Shown here: positions 1-5,379 of the stretch, in pieces
How the letters are laid out: every line of letters begins with the position of its first letter
Position numbering within the stretch: the first letter of the stretch is position 1
Origin: an uncultured Caulobacteraceae bacterium
GTDB taxonomy: Bacteria; Pseudomonadota; Alphaproteobacteria; Caulobacterales; Caulobacteraceae
Length of the DNA stretch: 5,379 nt
Assembly (NCBI GenBank): GCA_937952995.1
Contig: CALFYB010000348.1
Location: forward strand, 1-5,379
Reading direction: 5' to 3'
Made by a program: the position numbers and the translations under genes
The notes under the pieces: model-generated
Told to the model about the DNA's origin: nothing
Database searches by the model: none
What the model saw: only the letters and a program-made list of their open reading frames with translations

Positions 1-1026
1 ATGGCGCAAAACGCTTATGTTCCGAACAACGGTAGCGACAATGTCTCGGTGATCAATACCGCGACCAACACCGTCACCGCCACGGTGGCGGTAGGATCCG
101 CCCCCTTTGGCGTTTCCGTTAGTCCCGACGCCTCGCGTGTTTACGTTGCGAACAGCGGTAGCAACAATATTTCGGTGATTAACGCTGCGACCAATACCGT
201 CATCGCGACAGTGCTGGTGGGGCTCGAACCTCGTGGCGTGGCTGTAAGCCGAGACGGGTTAAAGGCCTACGTTGCTAACTACAATGGTGGCAACATATCG
301 GTGATCAGCACCGCGACAAACACCGTCACCGCCACTGTGGCGGTAGGAAACAGACCCCAAGGCGTCGCCGTGAGCCCTGACGGCTTAAGGGTCTACGTTG
401 CGAACACAGGTAGCGACAGCGTCTCGGTGATCAACACCGCGACCAATACCGTCACTGGCACGGTGGCGGTAGGGGTCTATCCGATTGGTCTGTCTGTGAG
501 TCCGGACGGCTCAAAGGTCTATGTTGTGGACTACAGTAGCAACTCCGTCTCGGTGATCGACACCGCAACCAATAGCCTGACCGCCACAGTGCCACTTACG
601 GCAGGGGCCTATCCGGTTGAATTGTCTGTCAACCCTAGCGGCTCAATAGCCTATGTTGCAAACTCCGGTAGCAGCAGCGTCTCGGTTATCAATACCGCGA
701 CCAACACCGTCACCGCTACGGTGGCGGTAGGATCCGCCCCCTTTGGCGTTTCCGTGAGCCCTGACGGCTTAAAGGCCTACGTTCTGAACTCGGGTAGTAA
801 CAACGTCTCGGTGATTGACACCGCAACCAACACTGTGACCGGCTTGGTGGCAGTGGGAACCACCCCAGCCTCTCTCGGAAATTTCATAGGTTCGGTCCCT
901 CCTCCCAGCCCCCCGCCCCCCGTCCCGACGCTATCGCAGTGGGCGATGCTGCTGCTTGGGTTGATCTTGGCCGGTGGGGCTGCGGTCATGATCGATCGAC
1001 AGCGCGGTCCAAACCCCTTGATGTGA
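1..1026 (+). CDS. YVTN seven-bladed beta-propeller surface protein with IPTL-CTERM-like tail (probably 5'-partial)
   Basis: Residues 5 to about 298 form seven tandem repeats of 42 residues (the fifth has 44). Each has the pattern (A/V)YVAN.GS..VSVI.TATNTVTATVAVG..P.GV.VSPDG, the YVTN family beta-propeller signature. Seven copies make one closed propeller. A Pro-rich linker (about 297-307) follows, then VPTLSQWA, a hydrophobic stretch and an arginine-containing end (308-341). This layout matches IPTL-CTERM sorting signals, which are thought to be processed by a dedicated exosortase. The role of the propeller is unknown; YVTN propellers are often extracellular binding or scaffold domains. Only four residues (MAQN) precede blade 1 and no signal peptide is visible. 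An exported protein needs one, so the true start is probably upstream of the window and MAQ may lie near the cleavage site. The stop is TGA at 1024-1026. The family call is firm; the start is not. Confidence 0.88.
   Translation: MAQNAYVPNNGSDNVSVINTATNTVTATVAVGSAPFGVSVSPDASRVYVANSGSNNISVINAATNTVIATVLVGLEPRGVAVSRDGLKAYVANYNGGNISVISTATNTVTATVAVGNRPQGVAVSPDGLRVYVANTGSDSVSVINTATNTVTGTVAVGVYPIGLSVSPDGSKVYVVDYSSNSVSVIDTATNSLTATVPLTAGAYPVELSVNPSGSIAYVANSGSSSVSVINTATNTVTATVAVGSAPFGVSVSPDGLKAYVLNSGSNNVSVIDTATNTVTGLVAVGTTPASLGNFIGSVPPPSPPPPVPTLSQWAMLLLGLILAGGAAVMIDRQRGPNPLM
52..119 (+). repeat. Near-identical DNA copy shared by blades 1 and 6 (first copy)
   Basis: This 68-base stretch recurs at 688-755 with one difference (C at 81, T at 717). 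The offset is 636 bases, exactly five blades. The other blades differ at many more positions, including silent ones, so this pair looks recently copied, for example by gene conversion or unequal recombination. Confidence 0.85.
688..755 (+). repeat. Near-identical DNA copy shared by blades 1 and 6 (second copy)
   Basis: This is the partner of 52-119. It spans the ATNTVTATVAVGSAPFGVSV part of blade 6, with a single silent change relative to blade 1. Confidence 0.85.
922..1023 (+). other. IPTL-CTERM-like C-terminal sorting signal
   Basis: The last 34 residues read VPTLSQWA, then a hydrophobic segment rich in Leu, Gly and Ala, then Asp-Arg-Gln-Arg-Gly. The family consensus is I/V-P-T-L-S-x-W-G followed by a transmembrane segment and a basic end. 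Here the residue after Trp is Ala instead of the common Gly, and a short GPNPLM extension follows the basic residues. By family knowledge this would be cut and anchored by a cognate exosortase (the exosortase H type); no such gene is in the window. Confidence 0.8.
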
Positions 1027-1047
1027 TCCCCCTGGAGGTTTGCGGCG

Positions 1048-1929
1048 CTACAACAGCCCCTTCAGTTCCTCGACCCGTTCCTTGGTCTGTTCCGTCTCAC
1101 ACCGTAGGCGGGCGGCTTCTTTGATGAGGGGGTCGGTGGAGGTTTCGGCGGCCTTGATGTTGCAGTCGGCGGTTTTCTTTTTGGCCCAGGCGCGTTGCAG
1201 TTCGACATTTTGCGCGCGGACCGTGTCGGGCAGGGATTTCCAGACCTCGCTATAGGCTTGGACGGCTAGCTTATTTTCGGCGGTGGCCAGTTCCAGATCG
1301 GCCTGGCTTTGGGCCTGGGTCTGTTGGTCGAGTAGGGCCTGTTGGGCCTGGGTTGCGGCGGCTTCGCTCTGCAGGCTGGCCTCGATCGTCGGCAAGGTGA
1401 TGTGGGCGTAGATAATGGTCCCAAGCGCATGGGCAACGGAACCAAAGTCATCAACCTCGCCATAGACCTTTTTCTTATCGTCGGTCGGCTGGACCGAATA
1501 GGTCAGCTGATGGGTATAGCTGTCGGCCGAGCGCTGAAGCCCTACGGCCTCGGTCAGGCTGGCGATCGACTGGATTCCAAGGGTGGCGTGAAGCTTATCG
1601 GCGTCCGTAACCATGTTGAGGGGCAGGACCAGCTTGACCGTCGCGGCGCAGCTGCGTTTGCTGCTGGCCTCGTCTTTCTTGGTCGTACGGATATCCTCGA
1701 TCAGGATCTTGATCTGACCGACGGCCTCTTTGATCTTGGACTCGTTGGTCGGGGGCTCGTTGATGTTTATACCGAATTGGGATCGGGTCGCCTGAGTGAT
1801 CTGGTCGGACAGAAGACTGCTGATCACGGCCTGCCCATCGGCGCTATTACACTCGACGGCCCCAATCCGGTTGCAGCTGGTCAAGATCAAGGCTGTGCAG
1901 GCCATGGCGATGATGCGGACGATTTTCAT
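1048..1929 (-). CDS. Lipoprotein with coiled-coil segment and LprI/DUF1311-like C-terminal domain
   Basis: The protein has 293 residues and probably sits in the cell envelope. It begins MKIVRIIAMACTALILTSC, a lipoprotein signal with lipobox L-T-S-C and the lipidated Cys at 19; Asn at +2 does not suggest inner-membrane retention under the E. coli rule. Residues 27-160 hold a domain I cannot name, with an IRTT motif (80-83), Cys27, Cys94 and a YSVQPTDD segment. Residues 184-221 are rich in Ala and Gln and look coiled-coil. The last 65 residues (Trp230, LQRAW, Cys256, Cys277, TKERVEEL) resemble the C-terminal half of LprI/DUF1311 proteins, some of which inhibit lysozyme; the usual N-terminal Cys pair of that domain is not evident. 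ATG at 1929 is preferred over an in-frame TTG at 1941 because GGGGGA sits five bases before it. The gene follows the candidate inhibitor gene by 87 bases on the same strand. Lipoprotein: confident. Domain: tentative. Confidence 0.8.
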   Translation of the reverse strand: MKIVRIIAMACTALILTSCNRIGAVECNSADGQAVISSLLSDQITQATRSQFGININEPPTNESKIKEAVGQIKILIEDIRTTKKDEASSKRSCAATVKLVLPLNMVTDADKLHATLGIQSIASLTEAVGLQRSADSYTHQLTYSVQPTDDKKKVYGEVDDFGSVAHALGTIIYAHITLPTIEASLQSEAAATQAQQALLDQQTQAQSQADLELATAENKLAVQAYSEVWKSLPDTVRAQNVELQRAWAKKKTADCNIKAAETSTDPLIKEAARLRCETEQTKERVEELKGLL

Positions 1930-1933
1930 CTGT

Positions 1934-1939
1934 TCCCCC
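1934..1939 (-). promoter_or_regulatory. Ribosome binding site deciding the lipoprotein start
   Basis: On the minus strand, GGGGGA precedes AACAG or its last bases and then ATG at 1929, a normal spacing of about five bases. The alternative TTG start at 1941 overlaps this purine run and would have no such site in front of it, so the ATG is the likely start. Confidence 0.6.
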
Positions 1940-2016
1940 AAGAAACTCTGTGGATAGAGGTATCTCAGGGCAGCCTAAATGCCAAGATTGCCGCGATCTT
2001 AGCGCTGTTAGGGTGA

Positions 2017-2439
2017 CTAGCTAATGTAGCCCCGGATCATGGGGTAGAGGCCTTTGTCGGCTTTGGTGGGGGCAATACGGTCAACTTGGGTCAGGCCGTA
2101 GAGTGCGATGGGGTGACCCTCAGCATTGAGGAACTGAACCTTGCCGTGGTCGATAAGCCAGAAGGCCGCCTTCGAAAGGGGTCCATTAGGGCATTCACGG
2201 CTAACGACTTCCCAGCCCTCGGCCTTGCCGACGGTGGCAGGACGAAAGGTGAGCATCAGGCGGCAGGCCGGTGTGATGCCCGGCTCGGTTTGCCAGTAGC
2301 CGCCCATATCGCGCTCTTGTGTAATGGCCTTGAACGGTTGCGTTGGCATGGCGGTTGGGCTCGGTCTGTGATGAGAAATTGGGGTGGGCACGAAGGAAGC
2401 GCCAATGAGCCCAATGGCTGTTATAATAGCTGCAATCAT
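2017..2439 (-). CDS. Candidate AprI/Inh-type metalloprotease inhibitor, exported
   Basis: The protein has 140 residues. Residues 2-17 are hydrophobic and probably an uncleaved or Sec-type signal, followed by a Pro/His-rich linker (18-37). The domain (about 44-121) shows GGYW, Cys59-x-L-x-L, GWEV, Cys83, an FWLID segment with Trp94, then KVQFLNAEGHPIALYG. AprI/Inh inhibitors share this order: Gly-x-Trp, first Cys, second Cys in a disulfide, a Trp-x-x-x-x-G-L segment, and a final strand pair around a D/E-G turn. Those inhibitors are periplasmic and plug the active site of serralysins with their N-terminal residues. The divergent neighbour is a serralysin-like protease, which supports the call. 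ATG at 2439 is the only usual start codon after an in-frame stop; no good ribosome site is at the right distance (AGGA lies 18 bases away). The n-region lacks basic residues, which is unusual for a signal peptide. The assignment is from pattern only. Confidence 0.62.
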   Translation of the reverse strand: MIAAIITAIGLIGASFVPTPISHHRPSPTAMPTQPFKAITQERDMGGYWQTEPGITPACRLMLTFRPATVGKAEGWEVVSRECPNGPLSKAAFWLIDHGKVQFLNAEGHPIALYGLTQVDRIAPTKADKGLYPMIRGYIS

Positions 2440-2532
2440 GACACTGGCCCGCTTGAGTCCTGAAGGTTTTTGTGATCGACTTACAGTCTATTGTTATAAA
2501 AAGTGAATTTCGCGCTAAAGGAGAATTTGCAA
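2440..2532. promoter_or_regulatory. Shared divergent promoter region between candidate inhibitor and protease
   Basis: These 93 bases separate the two divergent genes and include an AT-rich core (about 2467-2510). On the plus strand TATAAA (2495-2500) resembles a -10 box, with TTGTGA (2470-2475) as a weak -35 at a long 19-base spacing. TTATAA (2494-2499) is self-complementary and could serve as part of a -10 for either direction. Any regulator binding here could affect both genes. I see no operator that I can assign to a known regulator. Confidence 0.35.
2518..2523 (+). promoter_or_regulatory. Ribosome binding site of the protease
   Basis: AAGGAG lies nine bases before GTG at 2533 and only three before TTG at 2527. 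The spacing favours the GTG start. An earlier in-frame GTG at 2503 would place this site inside the coding region. Confidence 0.7.
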
Positions 2533-5379
2533 GTGTCTCATCTTAGCACGGAAGTCCTCGACCAAGTGGCCGACGCTGATTTTATCGCTAACGATTTTGG
2601 CGCAATTACGGTCGATGGTGGAGCCAGTTTAACGACGGTCAAACCCTCTTTGACGCACCAACAGGCCGGTGCGCAGATCGTGCGCGACAATATCCATTGG
2701 ATGGCTGATGCAGACGGCATAACGCGGGTCACCTATGCGTTCCGCAGTAGCTTTACCGGCACGACGCCCTTGTCCTTTAGCCGGTTTGAAGAGGCCCAGA
2801 TCAACCAAACCATTTCGTCGCTCCAATCTTGGTCGGATGTCGCCAATATCGTCTTCACGCGCGTTGGATCGGGCACGACCGGTGACGTTGCTTATGCTGA
2901 TAATGCGACGATGCTGTTCGCAAACTATAATAGCGGCAAGTCTGATGGCGGTGCTGCCTATAGCTATTTTCCCGGCAACCGCGACGTTGGGTCGAATTCT
3001 GGTGATCTTTGGGTCAACCAGTTTGCCACAGCCAGCAACACCCTCGGCTATTTGAGTTACGGAGGCATGGTCCTGGCCCATGAGATCGGTCACACCATCG
3101 GTCTCAATCATCCTGGAGATTATAACGCGGCCGTAAATGTCACCATAACCTACGCTGCCGATGCCGAATATGTTCAGGACACGCGGCAGTACACAATCAT
3201 GAGCTATTTCAGCGCCAGCAATACAGGCGCTACGGTTGTCGGGTTTTCCGCCGCGCCTCTCATTGACGATATTGTTGCAGCGCAGTTGCTTTACGGTGCC
3301 AACATGTCGACCCGAACAGGGGATACGACCTACGGATTTAACTCAACAGCGGACCGGGATTGGTTTTCCTGCACCAGCGCGGATGGGACGGTCAGATGGG
3401 TCATCTTTGCCGTTTGGGATGCGGGTGGCATCGATACGTTCGACTTTTCGAGATATGGCGCAGATCAAAATATCAACCTGCAACAGGGGGCCTTTTCAGA
3501 CGTCGGTGGTGCCATTGGTAATGTCGCAATCGCGATCAATACAGATATTGAGAACGCCATCGGCGGGAGCGGCGATGATAACCTGATCGGCAACGCTCTG
3601 AACAATCGCCTTACCGGAAATGGGGGCAACGATACCCTGTGGGGTGGGCCCGGGGATGATAGCCTCTTCGGCGGCACAGGCTCCGATACAGCTTCCTATG
3701 CGGGGGCGAGCAGCGCTGTCACCGTAAACCTTGCTCTGACAACCGCGCAAAATACCGGCGGAGCGGGGCTCGATACGCTGACCGGTATCGAGAACCTTTT
3801 GGGTTCGAGCTTTAACGACGTCCTGACCGGGACCGCTGGCGCGAATGTTCTTGATGGTGGAGCCGGTGATGACATCCTCGTCGGAGGGGCCGGAGACGAT
3901 GTTTACGGTGTGGACTCCGTTGGTGACAGTGTCACCGAGCTGGACAATGAAGGCACCGACACGGTTCGTTCCAGCATCAGCTATCGCCTCGGAGACAATC
4001 TTGAGAACCTAACGCTGATGGGTTCGGCACCGATCGATGGGACGGGGAATGCGGCCAACAACGTTCTGATCGGCAATGACGGGGCCAACCGGCTTGATGG
4101 TGGGGCCGGAGCGGATGCGATGTCTGGCGGCGGTGGAAACGACATCTATATCGTCGACTCTGCAGGCGATACGGTCACTGAACTGGCTAATGGTGGAACC
4201 GATACCGTCTATTCGAGCATTAGTTTTAGCCTCGGAGCCAATGTCGAAAATCTGTTCCTCACCGGGACAGCGGCGATCAATGGTACCGGGAGTGCTGATG
4301 CCAATATCTTGGTCGGCAATAATGCGGATAATCGCCTGCTGGGCGGCGACGGCAATGACCTATTGGTCGGCGGCGGCGGCAATGACTATCTGGATGGGGG
4401 GAGCGGAGTTGATATCGCCTCCTTTGAAGGCGCGACAGGCAGCATCTCGATTGATCTGACCGCCTTCACGGGCACGATCACCACGTCCCTTGGCACCGAC
4501 ACCTTGGTCTCGATCGAAGGCATCATCGGTGGCTCTGGTAATGATGTACTCAAGGGTGATGCGGGGGCGAACTATCTCGACGGAGGATTGGGGAATGACA
4601 CGCTTACGGGTGGCGCAGGCGATGACATTTACGGAGTCGATTCGGTCGGGGACATCGTCACCGAACTGGCTGCGGGCGGCACCGATGAGGTGCGCGCTAG
4701 CATCAGCTACAGCTTGGGCTCCAACCTCGAAAACCTAACCCTGATCGGCTCAGATGCCATTAACGGCACTGGCAATAGCCTCGACAATGTGATCACGGGC
4801 AACAGCGGCAACAACCTCCTGGTCGGCGGCGCAGGCAATGACCGGCTAGACGGCGGGGCGGGGCTAGACATCGCCTCCTATGCCGACGTCACCACCAACC
4901 TGACCATCAATCTGAACCTGACCACGGTCCAGTCGATGGGCAGCGCGGGCAATGACACCCTGATCTCGATCGAGGGTCTGATTGGCGGGTCGGGCAATGA
5001 CATCCTAATCGGCAATGGCGACAACAACATCCTTGAAGGCGGCGCGGGCAATGACCGGATCGATGGCGGCGCGGGGCTGGACGTGGCCTCATTCGCTGGC
5101 CTGACCAGCGGCATCGAGATCGACCTCTCCAACTTCTCTGGCACCATCACGACGGCCTTGGGCACTGACACCCTTATCTCCATCGAGGGCCTGATCGGTG
5201 GCTCGGGAAATGATGTCCTCAAGGCTGGAGCCAGCGCGACCTATCTCAGTGGCGGCGCGGGCAACGACTTCCTTGGCGGCAGCGCCTTCGACGATACCTT
5301 GATCGGCGGTGCCGGTGACGATGGCATCGCAGCCGGAGCTGGCAATGACAGCCTAGACGGCGGCGACGGAGACGACACC
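2533..5379 (+). CDS. Serralysin-like (M10B) zinc metalloprotease with long modular RTX C-terminus, 3'-partial
   Basis: There are 949 codons without a stop, running off the right edge. The N-terminal part has KPSLTHQQAGAQIVRDNIHW (37-56), typical of serralysins, and WSDVANIVFTRV (100-111). The zinc site is HEIGHTIGLNHPGDY (183-197) with ligands His183, His187 and His193 and catalytic Glu184. The Met-turn TIMSY has Met223, and Tyr225 is the expected extra zinc ligand. DIVAAQLLYGAN (from about 246) opens the M10 C-terminal region, with RDWF and VWDAGGIDTFDFS. RTX repeats begin at about 343. There is no Sec signal, as expected for a type I secretion substrate. Classical serralysins are about 470-500 residues; this protein is at least twice that because of repeated modules after residue 378. 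A lone Cys280 is unusual in RTX proteases. The start is GTG, placed by AAGGAG nine bases upstream. It is predicted to be an extracellular, calcium-dependent endopeptidase. Confidence 0.93.
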   Translation, partial: MSHLSTEVLDQVADADFIANDFGAITVDGGASLTTVKPSLTHQQAGAQIVRDNIHWMADADGITRVTYAFRSSFTGTTPLSFSRFEEAQINQTISSLQSWSDVANIVFTRVGSGTTGDVAYADNATMLFANYNSGKSDGGAAYSYFPGNRDVGSNSGDLWVNQFATASNTLGYLSYGGMVLAHEIGHTIGLNHPGDYNAAVNVTITYAADAEYVQDTRQYTIMSYFSASNTGATVVGFSAAPLIDDIVAAQLLYGANMSTRTGDTTYGFNSTADRDWFSCTSADGTVRWVIFAVWDAGGIDTFDFSRYGADQNINLQQGAFSDVGGAIGNVAIAINTDIENAIGGSGDDNLIGNALNNRLTGNGGNDTLWGGPGDDSLFGGTGSDTASYAGASSAVTVNLALTTAQNTGGAGLDTLTGIENLLGSSFNDVLTGTAGANVLDGGAGDDILVGGAGDDVYGVDSVGDSVTELDNEGTDTVRSSISYRLGDNLENLTLMGSAPIDGTGNAANNVLIGNDGANRLDGGAGADAMSGGGGNDIYIVDSAGDTVTELANGGTDTVYSSISFSLGANVENLFLTGTAAINGTGSADANILVGNNADNRLLGGDGNDLLVGGGGNDYLDGGSGVDIASFEGATGSISIDLTAFTGTITTSLGTDTLVSIEGIIGGSGNDVLKGDAGANYLDGGLGNDTLTGGAGDDIYGVDSVGDIVTELAAGGTDEVRASISYSLGSNLENLTLIGSDAINGTGNSLDNVITGNSGNNLLVGGAGNDRLDGGAGLDIASYADVTTNLTINLNLTTVQSMGSAGNDTLISIEGLIGGSGNDILIGNGDNNILEGGAGNDRIDGGAGLDVASFAGLTSGIEIDLSNFSGTITTALGTDTLISIEGLIGGSGNDVLKAGASATYLSGGAGNDFLGGSAFDDTLIGGAGDDGIAAGAGNDSLDGGDGDDT
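3559..3663 (+). repeat. First RTX calcium-binding nonapeptide block
   Basis: Residues 343-377 of the protease carry GGSGDDNLIG, a degenerate GNALNNRLT unit, GNGGNDTLW and GGPGDDSLF, matching the GGxGxDxUx nonapeptide consensus. In serralysins such repeats form a calcium-bound parallel beta-roll that helps the C-terminus fold outside the cell. Confidence 0.88.
3664..5247 (+). repeat. Array of seven fixed-length modules (B-A-A-B-A-B-B) in the RTX region
   Basis: Two module types alternate. Module A is 61 codons, at 3895-4077, 4138-4320 and 4621-4803: D(I/V)Y.VDS.GD.VTEL...GTD.V..SIS..LG.N.ENL.L.G...I(N/D)GTG, then a short GN end. Module B is 63 codons, at 3664-3852, 4390-4578, 4846-5034 and 5059-5247: GG.G.D.AS(Y/F) and (N/D)L, then DTL.(S/G)IE...G....NDVL. 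B splits into two subtypes: copies 1 and 3 have LTT.Q and G(G/S)AG, while copies 2 and 4 have (T/S)GTITT.LGTDTL. Spacers of 14, 20, 23, 14, 14 and 8 residues hold nonapeptide-like units. Copies differ at many silent sites, so most of the duplication is not very recent. Similar modules occur widely in bacterial RTX proteins; their function is not known to me. Confidence 0.85.
5248..5379 (+). repeat. Terminal RTX nonapeptide block, cut by the window edge
   Basis: The last 44 visible residues contain GGAGNDFLG, a variant GSAFDDTLI, GGAGDDGIA, AGAGNDSLD and GGDGDDT. This is a continuing calcium-binding beta-roll. The protease C-terminus, with the expected secretion signal, lies beyond the window. 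Confidence 0.85.

Larger units (their letters stand above)
13..894 (+). repeat. Seven tandem YVTN propeller blades
   Basis: The coding repeats start at about bases 13, 139, 265, 391, 517, 649 and 775. The period is 126 bases (42 codons), except blade 5, which has 132 bases (44 codons) because two residues are inserted around its TAGAYP segment. Blade 7 loses the VSPDG end and runs into the linker. The count was made by aligning the AYVAN and ATNTV motifs in the translation. Confidence 0.85.

Noticed and set aside
1027..1047. Shared terminator in the convergent gap
   Set aside because: The 21-base gap shows no convincing inverted repeat or T-run.
1982..2002. Possible hairpin between the candidate inhibitor and lipoprotein genes
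   Set aside because: It has a seven-pair stem with one G-T wobble and a seven-base loop, with no T-run after it on the minus strand. Too weak to call a terminator or attenuator.
1342..2016. 224-residue open frame on the plus strand opposite the lipoprotein
   Set aside because: It lies antisense to a lipoprotein with a clear lipobox and ribosome site. Its translation is low in complexity, shows no recognisable motif, and crosses the intergenic gap.
2481..2499. Dyad-like operator in the divergent region
   Set aside because: Only the outer TTA/TAA bases and a few inner positions are symmetric, which is within chance for AT-rich sequence.
2503..2529. Alternative protease starts (GTG 2503, TTG 2527)
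   Set aside because: GTG 2503 lies before the AAGGAG site, and TTG 2527 is only three bases after it. GTG 2533 has the better spacing.
2629..3111. 160-residue minus-strand open frame inside the protease
   Set aside because: It is antisense to the zinc-binding catalytic domain, whose motifs are unmistakable in the plus frame.
4076..4738. Plus-strand open frames of 127 and 82 residues within the module array
   Set aside because: They are out of frame with the continuous RTX reading frame and have no ribosome site or motif.
4878..5222. 114-residue minus-strand open frame in the RTX repeats
   Set aside because: Its Pro/Ser/Arg-rich repetitive translation is the mirror of Gly/Asp-rich RTX codons.
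3559..5379. CRISPR-like or satellite repeat array
   Set aside because: The repeats are in-frame coding RTX modules with sequence drift, not identical short repeats with unique spacers.

Overview
The window most likely comes from a Gram-negative proteobacterium. The evidence is a lipoprotein signal peptide, a serralysin-type RTX metalloprotease with no Sec signal (normally a type I secretion substrate), a candidate periplasmic protease inhibitor of the AprI/Inh type, and a C-terminal IPTL-CTERM-like sorting tail. GC is moderate to high. An alphaproteobacterium is plausible from the style of the RTX modules, but the window does not settle this. All four genes encode predicted exported or envelope proteins, and no housekeeping or RNA gene is visible.

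Layout: (1) 1-1026, plus strand: a seven-bladed YVTN beta-propeller protein with a Pro-rich linker and a VPTLSQWA sorting tail. Its signal peptide probably lies before base 1. (2) 1048-1929, minus strand: a lipoprotein with a coiled-coil segment and a C-terminal domain resembling the LprI/DUF1311 family. It converges on gene 1 with a 21-base gap. (3) 2017-2439, minus strand: a small exported protein whose Gly-Trp/Cys/Cys/Trp pattern fits the AprI/Inh metalloprotease inhibitors. It lies 87 bases upstream of gene 2 on the same strand, so the two may be co-transcribed. (4) 2533-5379, plus strand and open at the right edge: a GTG-started serralysin-like zinc metalloprotease with a very long RTX C-terminus. 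It is divergent from the inhibitor, and the two share a 93-base intergenic region.

The central unit is the divergent protease and candidate inhibitor pair. The protease would be exported unfolded by a type I system and would fold on calcium outside the cell. The inhibitor would protect the periplasm from protease activated too early. The lipoprotein behind the inhibitor carries a second domain that resembles an inhibitor family. No type I secretion genes (ABC transporter, adaptor, TolC) are in the window; they may lie to the right or elsewhere. Another notable feature is the protease C-terminus, where two module types of constant length (61 and 63 residues) alternate in the order B-A-A-B-A-B-B, separated by RTX nonapeptide spacers.
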